From: a candidate division LCP-89 bacterium B3_LCP | Lineage (GTDB): Bacteria; Electryoneota; B3-LCP | Length of the DNA: 64,000 bases | NCBI GenBank assembly: GCA_005223185.1 | Contig: NJBN01000002.1 | Span: 1 to 64,000, forward strand | Reading direction: 5' to 3' | Shown here: positions 44,575-53,184 of the stretch, piece after piece | Layout of the letters: the number at the start of each line of letters is the position of its first letter | Position numbering within the stretch: position 1 is the stretch's first letter | Made by a program: the position numbers and the translations under genes | The notes under the pieces: model-generated | Told to the model about the DNA's origin: nothing | Databases searched by the model: none | Seen by the model: only the letters and a program-made list of their open reading frames with translations

Positions 44575-45951
44575 ATGTTCCTGCGTCTGAAAAATTTGCA
44601 TTTTATCGGTATAGGCGGTATCGGTATGTCCGGGATAGCTGAAGTCCTGCTTAATCAAGGATTTAGTGTCAGCGGTTCCGATCTGATGGATTCAGAAACT
44701 ATAGATCATCTCCGAAGGCTCGGCGCTGACGTACATATCGGTCATGCTAAGGCTAACGTCAGAAAGGCGCAGGTGGTTGTCTATTCGTCCGCAGTTAAAC
44801 CGGACAACGTGGAATATATCGAAGCGAAGCGCCAGGGTGTGCCCATCATCGCGAGAGCGGAAATGCTCAGCGAACTTATGCGCATGAAATACGGTATAGC
44901 TGTAGCTGGAACTCATGGCAAGACCACCACCACGTCTATGGTTGCGGCTATAATGACTCAGGCGGACCTTGACCCCACATTTATAGTCGGTGGCAAAGTA
45001 AAATCATTGGCTACCAACGCGCGCCTGGGTTCTGGTGAATTCTTAGTGGCGGAAGCGGATGAATATGACCGCTCATTCTTAAAACTGACACCGGCAATTG
45101 CTATAATCACTACGCTGGAAACAGAGCATTTAGATACCTACGGAAATCTGGCGGAAATCCGTCGGGCATTCGTAAGATTCACTGAACGGGTTCCTTTCTA
45201 CGGATCAATTGTCCTTTGCCTTGATGAACCTGTGGTAGCGTCACTGATCTCTGACATTCGCCGACCCGTAATAACCTATGGAATCGATGCCGGCGCCGAC
45301 ATAAGCGCTGTAGATATTTCATTTTCAGAAATGCAATCGACTTTCGATCTGATCGTCAGGGGTGATAGTAGAGGAAAGGTAACTATCAATCAGCCCGGGT
45401 TGCATAATGTCAAGAACGCTCTGGCTGCCATCGGAGTAGCCGAAGAACTGGAGATAGCTTTTGATTCTATTCAGAAAGGGCTGTCGGGATTTCGTGGCGT
45501 AGAGAGGCGCTTTGAGATAAAAGGTCAGGCTAAGGGCGTGATGGTAGTGGACGATTATGCACATCATCCCACCGAAGTAAGAGCGACCTTGGCGGCTGCC
45601 AGGAATGGATTCGACCGTCGCATTATAGCGGTCTTTCAGCCTCATCTATTCAGCCGAACCAAGGATTTCACTGAGGACTTCGGAAGGAGTTTCTCCGATG
45701 CTGACGTCTTAATTGTAACGGACATTTACGCCGCGCGCGAAGAACCTATTCCTGGCGTTAATGGTGAATTGATCGCTGATGCGGCTAAAAATACCGGTCA
45801 CGAAAATGTGCTTAACATTCCCGAAATGGAAGACATTTCACCAGAATTATCGAAGATAGTGCAATCCGGAGACATGGTGATTACTCTGGGAGCAGGCAAC
45901 ATCTGGAAAGTTGCACGAGATTTCCTTAAATATCTTGAAGATGATGAGTAA
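44575..45951 (+). CDS. murC: UDP-MurNAc:L-alanine ligase MurC
   Basis: First amino-acid-adding ligase of the precursor pathway. 458 residues with HFIGIGGIGMSGIAEVL, VVYSSAVKPDNVE, the ATP loop VAGTHGKTTTTSMV, EADEYDRSFL, TTLETEHLDTYG, RRFEIKG, DDYAHHPTE and FQPHLFSRT. Two bases separate it from murB. Confidence 0.95.
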   Translation: MFLRLKNLHFIGIGGIGMSGIAEVLLNQGFSVSGSDLMDSETIDHLRRLGADVHIGHAKANVRKAQVVVYSSAVKPDNVEYIEAKRQGVPIIARAEMLSELMRMKYGIAVAGTHGKTTTTSMVAAIMTQADLDPTFIVGGKVKSLATNARLGSGEFLVAEADEYDRSFLKLTPAIAIITTLETEHLDTYGNLAEIRRAFVRFTERVPFYGSIVLCLDEPVVASLISDIRRPVITYGIDAGADISAVDISFSEMQSTFDLIVRGDSRGKVTINQPGLHNVKNALAAIGVAEELEIAFDSIQKGLSGFRGVERRFEIKGQAKGVMVVDDYAHHPTEVRATLAAARNGFDRRIIAVFQPHLFSRTKDFTEDFGRSFSDADVLIVTDIYAAREEPIPGVNGELIADAAKNTGHENVLNIPEMEDISPELSKIVQSGDMVITLGAGNIWKVARDFLKYLEDDE

Positions 45952-45953
45952 TC

Positions 45954-46856
45954 ATGCATCTGCCCGCGGAAATATCCGAAAATGTTTTAATGGGACCGAT
46001 GACCTCCTATTCTATAGGCGGACCGGCGAAGTATTATGCAAAACCTGCTGAACAGGAAATACTTATTCGCATATTGCAGTGGGCTTTTGACAATGGGGTA
46101 CAGACTTTCATCTTGGGCGGAGGAACCAACATACTGGTTTCCGACCGAGGATTTGAGGGGCTAGTCGTCCATTTGAAAGACCTTGATGTAAAGCCCGTTG
46201 AAATAAATGAGAACGGTGAATGCACAGTAGGGGCCGGTACTATGCTAACTCCCTTTGTCCGGCATTTAGCCGGTAGAGGTTTCAGCGGTATGGAGGATTT
46301 GATCGGGATACCCGGTACCGTAGGTGGAGCGCTCATTATGAATGCCGGTGCTTATACTCAGGAGATAAACCAGTCTCTGATCTTCGTTGACGTACTGACT
46401 GAAAACATGCGAGTTAAGCGAGTAAAGAAAGAGGAGATAGGTTTTCAATACCGGTCAGCGCCGGGGCTAAAAGGTAAGATTGTGTTGTCCAGTAAATTTC
46501 GCTTTACACCTGGTGATCCACAGAAGCTCATGACACGCGTGCGCGAAGTAACAGCAATGCGGCGGGATCGCCAACCGCTGAAATGGCATTCCTGCGGATC
46601 CGTATTCAAGCGACCACCGGGTGACTATGCCGGTAGGTTGATCGAAGCAGCCGGATTGAAAGGAACTTCAGTCGGTGGCGCTGAAATTTCTGACAAACAC
46701 GCCAACTTCATAATCAATCGGGGTAACGCTTCCGCTTCTGATGTGATTGAATTGATAAGAATTGCCAAACGCCGCGTGGAAGAGGAGTTCAGTGTTTCTT
46801 TACAGAGAGAGGTATCGTTAATTGGCTTTAAGAAAAAGGAAATCCAGGACACATAA
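45954..46856 (+). CDS. murB: UDP-N-acetylenolpyruvoylglucosamine reductase MurB
   Basis: FAD enzyme reducing enolpyruvyl-UDP-GlcNAc to UDP-MurNAc. 300 residues with TSYSIGGPAKYY, ILGGGTNILVSD, GFSGMEDLIGIPGTVGGALIMNAGAY and the short-type catalytic GSVFKRPPGDYAGRLIEAAGLKG. Its end overlaps the ftsQ start by about 35 bases. Confidence 0.95.
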   Translation: MHLPAEISENVLMGPMTSYSIGGPAKYYAKPAEQEILIRILQWAFDNGVQTFILGGGTNILVSDRGFEGLVVHLKDLDVKPVEINENGECTVGAGTMLTPFVRHLAGRGFSGMEDLIGIPGTVGGALIMNAGAYTQEINQSLIFVDVLTENMRVKRVKKEEIGFQYRSAPGLKGKIVLSSKFRFTPGDPQKLMTRVREVTAMRRDRQPLKWHSCGSVFKRPPGDYAGRLIEAAGLKGTSVGGAEISDKHANFIINRGNASASDVIELIRIAKRRVEEEFSVSLQREVSLIGFKKKEIQDT

Positions 46857-47637
46857 AAAGGGCAAATCGCATTCATTGCGAATCCTCGTCAGCATATTGA
46901 TTGCAACGTCAATGGTGTCGTTGGTGGTCATTGTCGGCTGGTTTTTAAGCCCCAACGTTCTACAATACCTTTCCCAACAGGAATGTTTCAAACTGGAGGA
47001 AGTCTGCTTTACGGGTAACGAACACATTGAAGAGACGGATCTTCTGTCCCTTCTTCCTGAAGTGATCGGTATCAATCTCTTCTCTCTGGACTTAAATATC
47101 ATAAAGCATGCGGTACTACAGCATCCCTGGGTTTTGGAAGCGTCAGTGCACAGGCGCTTGCCGGATAGACTCTTGATTAGAGTAGAAGAGAAGCAACCAG
47201 TTGCCTTAGTAAAGCTAAAAACTCTTCAGGCAATATCAGCCAGTGGTGATCTTCTGCCTCTGGATAAATGGCATGGTGCCATAGACCTACCGCTAATTCA
47301 AGCGGCAAAATTTCAAAATTCCCTGAAAGATGATAAAATAAATAACCGACGTTTAATGGATATAACCAGAAGTGTCGCTGCCCTGAAGAAGAGAATCCCC
47401 GATCTCTGGCTGTTAATTTCGGAAATAACACTTGATAGAAAGGGACGCATAGTGATGTACCCTTCCTGTAGCCATACGTGTATTTTAGTAGGAGATGAAC
47501 TTGGCTGGCAGCAGATGCGCGATTTTTATTCCTTTATCATCTTCCAGGGTTCACCAAACGGTATGGTTGATATCAGCTTTGTGGATTTGCGATTTCGGGG
47601 GAAGGTAATCGTTCGAAGAACCAGCAGCGACACCTGA
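46822..47637 (+). CDS. ftsQ: Cell-division protein FtsQ
   Basis: Bitopic divisome protein, 271 residues. Basic lead, membrane helix (about 22-43), then a POTRA domain (FKLEEVCFTGNEHIEETDLLSLL and LNIIKHAVLQHPWVLEASVHRRLPDRLLIRVEEKQPVA in outline) and the beta domain ending in LRFRGKVIVRR. The start is a TTG at 46822 inside murB with GAGAGG upstream; no ATG precedes the basic lead. Confidence 0.9.
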   Translation: MALRKRKSRTHKKGKSHSLRILVSILIATSMVSLVVIVGWFLSPNVLQYLSQQECFKLEEVCFTGNEHIEETDLLSLLPEVIGINLFSLDLNIIKHAVLQHPWVLEASVHRRLPDRLLIRVEEKQPVALVKLKTLQAISASGDLLPLDKWHGAIDLPLIQAAKFQNSLKDDKINNRRLMDITRSVAALKKRIPDLWLLISEITLDRKGRIVMYPSCSHTCILVGDELGWQQMRDFYSFIIFQGSPNGMVDISFVDLRFRGKVIVRRTSSDT

Positions 47638-47677
47638 TGATCAGCAGGTGCGATCTTTCACCTTTTGCGAGGTACTA

Positions 47678-48967
47678 ATGAACAACAGAAAGCGGAACCC
47701 CGGTGAAGGGGAACAGGATGTGGTCGTAGGATTAGACCTGGGAACTTCCAGGACTACAGTTGTAATCGCCGAGCGAGATGGTCATTCCCTGAACGTAATC
47801 GGTCAGGGAACGAGTCCTTCCACAGGATTGAAGAACGGTGTGGTGGTCAATATCGAAGGGACGGTCGAAAGCATAATTAACGCTGTCGAAGCTGCTGAGA
47901 GGATGGCTAACACGACCGTCAATTCCGCCTATACGACTATTTCCGGTGATCATATCCGTTCGGTTAATTCCAAAGGTATGATCGCTGTGGGCAGGTCCGG
48001 CAACGGGATTGGCAGTAAGATTTCACGTGAGGATATTCACCGGGTGATAGATACGGCGAGGACAGTTACCTTCCCTGCTGATCGTGAAGTACTCCATGTC
48101 GTGCCGCAGGATTTCTTAGTTGACAATCGCATGGGTTTTAAGGATCCCGTGGGGATCGTGGGTTTAAGACTGGAAGCCAACGTCCATATTATCACAGCTG
48201 CGCAGGCGGCTGCTCAGACGATTCTGTTCTGCCTGCAGGAAGCTAATATACAACCTGAAGACCTGGTCTTTCAGGCATTAGCAGCCAGTCAATCGGTTCT
48301 GACCGAAGACGAACGCGAATTGGGTATAGCTTTAATTGATATAGGTGCAGGAACGATGGACATAGCAGTCTATCATGAAGGCGCTATCAGGCATACGGCA
48401 GTTATCGGTTTAGGAGGCGAAAGCGTTACCCGTGACCTTGCGCATGGGCTGCGAATCCCCAGAAATGACGCAGAAAATCTGAAACTTGAATTCGGATGTG
48501 CGTTAGCTTCCTGCCTGGAAAATGATTCACCCATAGTCTTGAACGGCAATGAGGAGAGACCCGATCGCAGCGTTGCCCCTGATATCGTCTGTTCGGTCAT
48601 TCAACCACGCATGGAAGAGATATATGATTTGGCCATAAAAGAACTCAGGCAGGCAGATTGTTTCGCTAAAATTACCGCAGGAATTGTGTTGACTGGTGGA
48701 GCTTCGATGATACCGGGAAGCGTGGAATTAGCAGAAGAGGTGTTCACCTTGCCCGCGAGGCTGGGAAAACCACGCGGTTTAGGTTGTCTCACCGAGGTTG
48801 CCAATGCTCCGGATCACGCTACCGCAATTGGGCTCGTGAAATACGGTTTGATGCAGCAGGATTCTGAAATTCGCGGCATGCGGGTTTTACGCAGACGCCG
48901 CAGAGGCTATAGATCAAAGAACAACCGCATCGAAAACATCAAGCGCTGGTTTACGGATATATTTTAA
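47678..48967 (+). CDS. ftsA: Cell-division protein FtsA
   Basis: Actin-like ATPase tethering FtsZ to the membrane. The ATG at 47678 is preceded by GAGGTACTA; an in-frame GTG lies 30 bases upstream. About 429 residues: VVGLDLGTSRTTVVIAE (phosphate 1), GDHIRSVNSKGMI, SHR-type VLHVVPQDFLVDN, ALIDIGAGTMDIAVY, GLGGESVTRDLAHGLR and VLTGGASMIPGSVELAEEVF. The C-terminal basic amphipathic helix (RIENIKRWFTDIF) is the expected membrane anchor. Confidence 0.94.
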   Translation: MNNRKRNPGEGEQDVVVGLDLGTSRTTVVIAERDGHSLNVIGQGTSPSTGLKNGVVVNIEGTVESIINAVEAAERMANTTVNSAYTTISGDHIRSVNSKGMIAVGRSGNGIGSKISREDIHRVIDTARTVTFPADREVLHVVPQDFLVDNRMGFKDPVGIVGLRLEANVHIITAAQAAAQTILFCLQEANIQPEDLVFQALAASQSVLTEDERELGIALIDIGAGTMDIAVYHEGAIRHTAVIGLGGESVTRDLAHGLRIPRNDAENLKLEFGCALASCLENDSPIVLNGNEERPDRSVAPDIVCSVIQPRMEEIYDLAIKELRQADCFAKITAGIVLTGGASMIPGSVELAEEVFTLPARLGKPRGLGCLTEVANAPDHATAIGLVKYGLMQQDSEIRGMRVLRRRRRGYRSKNNRIENIKRWFTDIF

Positions 48968-49186
48968 GGCTTTCACAAATTGATCATTTGTAGTCATTAC
49001 AGGTAATTGTATCAAATAAAAGTAAATGTCATTCTGAGCAAGCCGAAGGCGCAGCGAAGAATCTCTTGTTATCCGATAATCCCATAGTCGGGTGGCATGC
49101 TTCTGGATCGCCAAAGGCGAGACGAAGCATGTCTTACACGGCTATATAGACAGAAAAAACAAAACAATTAAATACAGGGAGCGGAA
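48968..49186. other. ftsA-ftsZ gap with dispersed repeats
   Basis: The only sizeable gap within the dcw cluster. It holds the CATTCTGAGC...GCGAAGAATCT palindromic stretch (about 49031-49065) and the 43-base hairpin element at 49090-49132. No consensus promoter was seen for ftsZ. Confidence 0.55.
49090..49132. repeat. Dispersed CATGCTTC...GAAGCATG element, copy 2
   Basis: Matches 27961-28003 almost exactly; the differences are in the loop (GCCAAAGGC instead of GCCGTAGGC) and at the end. Confidence 0.7.
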
Positions 49187-50389
49187 ATGGAGGAATTGAG
49201 AATAAGATTTGGTGATGAAGGAGTCAAGCAGGCTCGCATCAAAGTAATCGGCGTCGGGGGCGCTGGCGGAAATGCTTTGAACGGCATGATAGAAGCCAAC
49301 CTTGCCGGCGTAGAATTTATCGCCATCAATACCGATGAGCAAGCGCTGGAGATGTCCAGAGCTTCAGTCTGTTTGCCCATAGGTCATACGGGTTTAGGTG
49401 CCGGGGCAGATCCCGAAGTCGGCAGACAGGCGATGGAAGAAGACCGTGAAAAACTCTTTGATCTGTTAATCGATACCGATTTGGTATTTATTACCGCCGG
49501 ATTGGGAGGTGGAACCGGTACTGGAGCATCCCCGATCGTTGCCCAGGTTGCGCATGAAATGGGTGTGCTGACTGTCGCAGTGGTAACCAAGCCGTTCTTT
49601 TTCGAAGGGCGGCAGCGCATGGTGCGCGCCGAAGATGGTATCACCAGACTGAAGGATCATGTGGACACTTTGATATTGATACCCAACCAGCGGCTGGTAG
49701 CGATTATTGAAAGGGGTACTCCACTGAAAGAAGCCTTCCGTAAAGCGGATGAAGTTTTGCTTCAAGCGACCAGAGGTATAAGCGACCTGGTTATGGTACC
49801 CGGTTTGATCAACCTTGATTTCGCTGACGTCAAAACGGTGATGTCCGCTGGCGGGGATGCGCTTATGGGAGTCGGCGTTGCGCAGGGTGAAAATCGAGCC
49901 CTGGAAGCGGCTCAGCAAGCCATTGCTTCGCCATTTATGGAGGACGTCTGCATTCAGGGAGCTCGTGCGGTTCTAGCTAACATCACCGGCAACTTGAGCT
50001 TCGACGATTACAACGAAGCATCCAACGTCGTCCATGAAGCGGTCGGCGATGATGCCAATATCTTCGTTGGCGCAGTTGTCGATCCCAACATGAACGATGA
50101 AGTCAGGGTCACGGTTATTGCCACCGGTTTTAATCATATCAGGGAACGCAAGCAAGTAGTACCGGAAAAAGAAGCTAAACCGGCTGGCGATTACCCACGT
50201 CAGGTTGCCTATCGTCCCCTGCGTAAGATCACTGAAAGACCGGCTATATTAACTCCTGGCTCCACCGAATCCGGACCTGTGCAGCCCACTGCCAGCGCTA
50301 AAAAACTGCCGCTGGAACGCCCCACTGCCGGGATCATAAATCTGGATGACAGGAACATTCCCGCTTTCTTGAGAAAGCAGATGGACTGA
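49187..50389 (+). CDS. ftsZ: Cell-division GTPase FtsZ
   Basis: Tubulin-like GTPase forming the division ring. 400 residues, RBS GGGAGCGG. Motifs: IGVGGAGGNALN, NTDEQAL, the tubulin signature GGGTGTGASP (107-116), KPFFFEGRQRM and the T7 region with NLDFADVKTVM. After a linker of about 55 residues comes the conserved C-terminal peptide DDRNIPAFLRKQMD that binds FtsA. Confidence 0.97.
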   Translation: MEELRIRFGDEGVKQARIKVIGVGGAGGNALNGMIEANLAGVEFIAINTDEQALEMSRASVCLPIGHTGLGAGADPEVGRQAMEEDREKLFDLLIDTDLVFITAGLGGGTGTGASPIVAQVAHEMGVLTVAVVTKPFFFEGRQRMVRAEDGITRLKDHVDTLILIPNQRLVAIIERGTPLKEAFRKADEVLLQATRGISDLVMVPGLINLDFADVKTVMSAGGDALMGVGVAQGENRALEAAQQAIASPFMEDVCIQGARAVLANITGNLSFDDYNEASNVVHEAVGDDANIFVGAVVDPNMNDEVRVTVIATGFNHIRERKQVVPEKEAKPAGDYPRQVAYRPLRKITERPAILTPGSTESGPVQPTASAKKLPLERPTAGIINLDDRNIPAFLRKQMD

Positions 50390-50439
50390 AAGCATCGTCT
50401 AATGTTGTCTTATTCGGGAATCGTAAATCCGGTAAATCT

Positions 50440-51933
50440 GTGGTGAGCAAACCCAAACGCGGTCATCGGAAGCCTGAGAAGGGTCTTTTATCCGGCGAGA
50501 GGAGAGCCTTCACAATTCAGTTCCCCAGAAGACCGCAGGCGGTGATAGTTTTCCCCGCTCCCTATTCCGCCGCGATAGCTAACCTGGGCTATCTGACCAT
50601 CTGGGAAAGGCTTAACAAGGTACCCGGATTTACCTGTGACCGAGCTGTCTGGAATCCCCGCTCGAAAGATATGCCGAGAGGCATGGAGAGCGGGCTTCCT
50701 CTCTCTGACTTTCCCCTGATTTTCATCTCTTCCAGTTTTGAACTGGACCTGATCCGCTTCCTCGATATGCTAATCACCGCCGGAATAGAACCTGAAATCG
50801 TAAAGCGAGGGGAATCCGATCCGATTGTCGTGGCAGGTGGTATCACGCCAACCTTGAATCCTCATCCCTGGGAACCAGTTGTCGATCTCACCATCCTGGG
50901 TGAAGGTGAAGATAGCGTTTTGGAATGGATTGATATTTATCAGGATTGGATACTAAGTGGAAAAGACAAAGAGAGGCTTCTGGAGGCGAGTTCCCGGCTG
51001 AAATATGTCTGGATGCCGGGAAAGTCAGAAGCTGATTGCCACCAGGCAGAATATAGTTACTACCGGAAAGATCCACCCTGTTCACCGGTTGTTCACCCTC
51101 AAGGGCACTTTGGTGATTGCTTATTGATAGAGATTAACCGGGGCTGCCCGCATGGCTGTTCCTTCTGTGCTGTCTGCGGTGCGTTTCCAGCCCGGTTCGC
51201 AGACACAGAGGCGATCCTTCAGAAGATTGATGATGCTAAATCATTGAATTCGACCAAGATAGGTCTAGTTGGCGCGGCGGCGGGAGATCACCCTCACCTA
51301 AAGGAAATCGTCAGACAGATAATTGCTTCCGGCAAGGAGATAACCATATCCTCCCTGCGCATCGAACGTACCGATTCGGAACTGCTGCACCTGTTAGCTT
51401 CCGGCGGTTTTCGCACTGTAACGGTAGCTCCCGAGGTCGCTGATGAAGAGCTGCGGCGAAAGATAGGTAAGAGGGCTTCTGACGACGACTTGGTGCAATT
51501 GGCGAAGGACTCGGCACAGGCAGGTCTGTATAAAATGAGGGCTTATATGCTGATCGGTTTGCCCGATCCAGAACCTCTGGAAAAAGTGGTCGCTTTCGTC
51601 AAAATGCTGCGCCGGGAAGCTCCCACCAGTTTGAAATTAGACTTTAGTTTCTCCAGTTTTATCCCCAAGCCCAGATCGGTATGGCAGGATGCTGTCTTTG
51701 CATCCACCAAGGAACTCAATCAAACCAAACGCTATCTTCGTTCGCACCTCGCGCGGATACCCGGTGTATCCGTAAAGATGGAGTCAACCCGCACCGAACG
51801 CCTGAGCGCCGTTCTATCCCGCGGTGACTGCCATGTCGGCGAAGCCCTGATCCGTTCCCAACGATCCAGCCGTCCCCTCGAACAGGAACTGAAAGCAGCA
51901 GGGATTGAGCCGGAAAGGTACCTCGTCCCCTGA
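50440..51933 (+). CDS. B12-binding-domain radical SAM protein
   Basis: 497 residues, GTG start. An N-terminal cobalamin-binding-like part (AVIVFPAPYSAAIANLGYLTIW, VVAGGITPTLNPHPWEPVVDLTILGEGED in outline) precedes a radical SAM core with the cluster motif CPHGCSFC (Cys236, Cys240, Cys243), an unusual extra cysteine three residues on (CAVC), and GAAAGDHPHL, AYMLIGLPDPEP and FSFSSFIPKP. It belongs to the large uncharacterised group that also includes tRNA-thiomethyl- and oxygen-independent cyclase-like proteins; I cannot name a substrate. Probably not part of the dcw operon, but no promoter was seen in the 50-base gap after ftsZ. Confidence 0.82.
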   Translation: MVSKPKRGHRKPEKGLLSGERRAFTIQFPRRPQAVIVFPAPYSAAIANLGYLTIWERLNKVPGFTCDRAVWNPRSKDMPRGMESGLPLSDFPLIFISSSFELDLIRFLDMLITAGIEPEIVKRGESDPIVVAGGITPTLNPHPWEPVVDLTILGEGEDSVLEWIDIYQDWILSGKDKERLLEASSRLKYVWMPGKSEADCHQAEYSYYRKDPPCSPVVHPQGHFGDCLLIEINRGCPHGCSFCAVCGAFPARFADTEAILQKIDDAKSLNSTKIGLVGAAAGDHPHLKEIVRQIIASGKEITISSLRIERTDSELLHLLASGGFRTVTVAPEVADEELRRKIGKRASDDDLVQLAKDSAQAGLYKMRAYMLIGLPDPEPLEKVVAFVKMLRREAPTSLKLDFSFSSFIPKPRSVWQDAVFASTKELNQTKRYLRSHLARIPGVSVKMESTRTERLSAVLSRGDCHVGEALIRSQRSSRPLEQELKAAGIEPERYLVP

Positions 51934-52070
51934 TTGTTCTCTCACTAATTCTACCACCACACGGCACAAATTACCTATTATTTGCTGAATTCTGGTAATA
52001 TTTCCCTCTTCACCCAAGTGCAATTCGCGAATATTATACTATTTAAGTAGTATTCCTTGTCTTTGAAACG

Positions 52071-52086
52071 TGGCACTGCCTTTGCG
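52071..52086 (+). promoter_or_regulatory. Candidate sigma-54 (RpoN) promoter of the sulfotransferase gene
   Basis: TGGCAC, five bases, TTGC: an exact match to the -24/-12 core. The expected start near 52097 leaves about 33 bases to the ATG. The site near 11965 has the same core and a partly matching spacer (CCT before TTGC). Confidence 0.5.
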
Positions 52087-52129
52087 CTTGTATACCTGAA
52101 TAATTCCCTATTACTCAAATGGTAGAAAG

Positions 52130-53074
52130 ATGAATTATCGTCCTGTTTTCATCGGTGGGCTACGCCGTAGTGGCACGACCTTAATGCGAGGCGCTCTTGG
52201 TCGCCATCCTGACTTGGGTATCTTCCTGAACGATCTTCCCTTCTTTGAAGTGGTATATGAAAAATACAAATTCCTGAATATGAACTCCTCTTTTATTTGC
52301 TCCAAGATGGTCGATGATATATTGAACCATTACAGAATGGAAGAGGTCGAGGTGAAGTTCGATAGAAATGGCATCTTGAAGAATCTGGGATCGTACCCTA
52401 GCATAAATCCGGTCATCATAATTGAGGAAATCCTGAAAAGTTACGCCTCTGCTGTGGGAAAGCCGCGTTGGGGTCTGAAAAATCCGGTTCTTGAATTCTA
52501 TGCAGACGTCTTATTCGAACAATATCCGAATGCAATAATGGTTCATATGATCCGCGATCCCCGCGATCGCCTGGCTTCCATCAAAGCTATTAATTGGGAA
52601 TATACTCTGGAAGGTAATATTGACGAGTGGTCGAAATCGGTCGCCCTGGCGAAGGAAAACAGTATAAAATATGAAGGATCTTATTTCGTTGTTCGCTACG
52701 AAAGCTTCCTGGTTAATCCTCAGCAGTATCTAAAAAAGATAATGGAGGCTGCAGAATTGCCACTTAGTGAAGAAGTACTGGATATGGAATCGGTGATGGG
52801 GGAGAGGTCATCTCACGACAATTCGGGAGAGCCAATCAGAAAAGGTATATACAAATCCTCAATCGGAAAATACATTTTTCATCTACCTGCATTTGAAGTG
52901 TACGTTCAGCAACAAGTTTTAGGCGAAGAGATGATCAAATGGGGATATGAGCTATTGCCTCTGTCCCTGCCTACGAGCTTTAACGAAGGTGGTAGCAAGG
53001 TGCCTGAGTGGCGGGATGAGATCAGTCACACCGGCATAGCTAATCCAGAAGAACAGCTAATGGGATTAAATTAG
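52130..53074 (+). CDS. Sulfotransferase family protein
   Basis: 314 residues, cytoplasmic. The N-terminal PVFIGGLRRSGTTLMRGALGRHP is the phosphosulfate-binding loop of PAPS-dependent sulfotransferases, and MVHMIRDPRDRLASIKA is the 3'-phosphate-binding motif. The rest fits the short bacterial family (Sulfotransfer_1/3 group). It would transfer sulfate from PAPS to a sugar, lipid or peptide tyrosine; the acceptor is unknown. It stands alone, with a candidate sigma-54 promoter and a strong shared terminator. Confidence 0.85.
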   Translation: MNYRPVFIGGLRRSGTTLMRGALGRHPDLGIFLNDLPFFEVVYEKYKFLNMNSSFICSKMVDDILNHYRMEEVEVKFDRNGILKNLGSYPSINPVIIIEEILKSYASAVGKPRWGLKNPVLEFYADVLFEQYPNAIMVHMIRDPRDRLASIKAINWEYTLEGNIDEWSKSVALAKENSIKYEGSYFVVRYESFLVNPQQYLKKIMEAAELPLSEEVLDMESVMGERSSHDNSGEPIRKGIYKSSIGKYIFHLPAFEVYVQQQVLGEEMIKWGYELLPLSLPTSFNEGGSKVPEWRDEISHTGIANPEEQLMGLN

Positions 53075-53106
53075 ATTCAAATGTAAATCCCAATTGTTTG
53101 AGGAGT

Positions 53107-53134
53107 AAAAAGCCCCGCACACCGCGGGGCTTTT
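53107..53134. terminator. Bidirectional Rho-independent terminator
   Basis: GCCCCGC pairs with GCGGGGC, flanked by A4-5 and T4, so it serves both the sulfotransferase (+) and the convergent FnIII protein gene (-). Imperfect AGCTAAC repeats follow at 53137-53186. Confidence 0.85.
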
Positions 53135-53184
53135 GTTATTAACTAACTACGAACAGCTAACAGCTAACTGCCAATAGCTAACTG

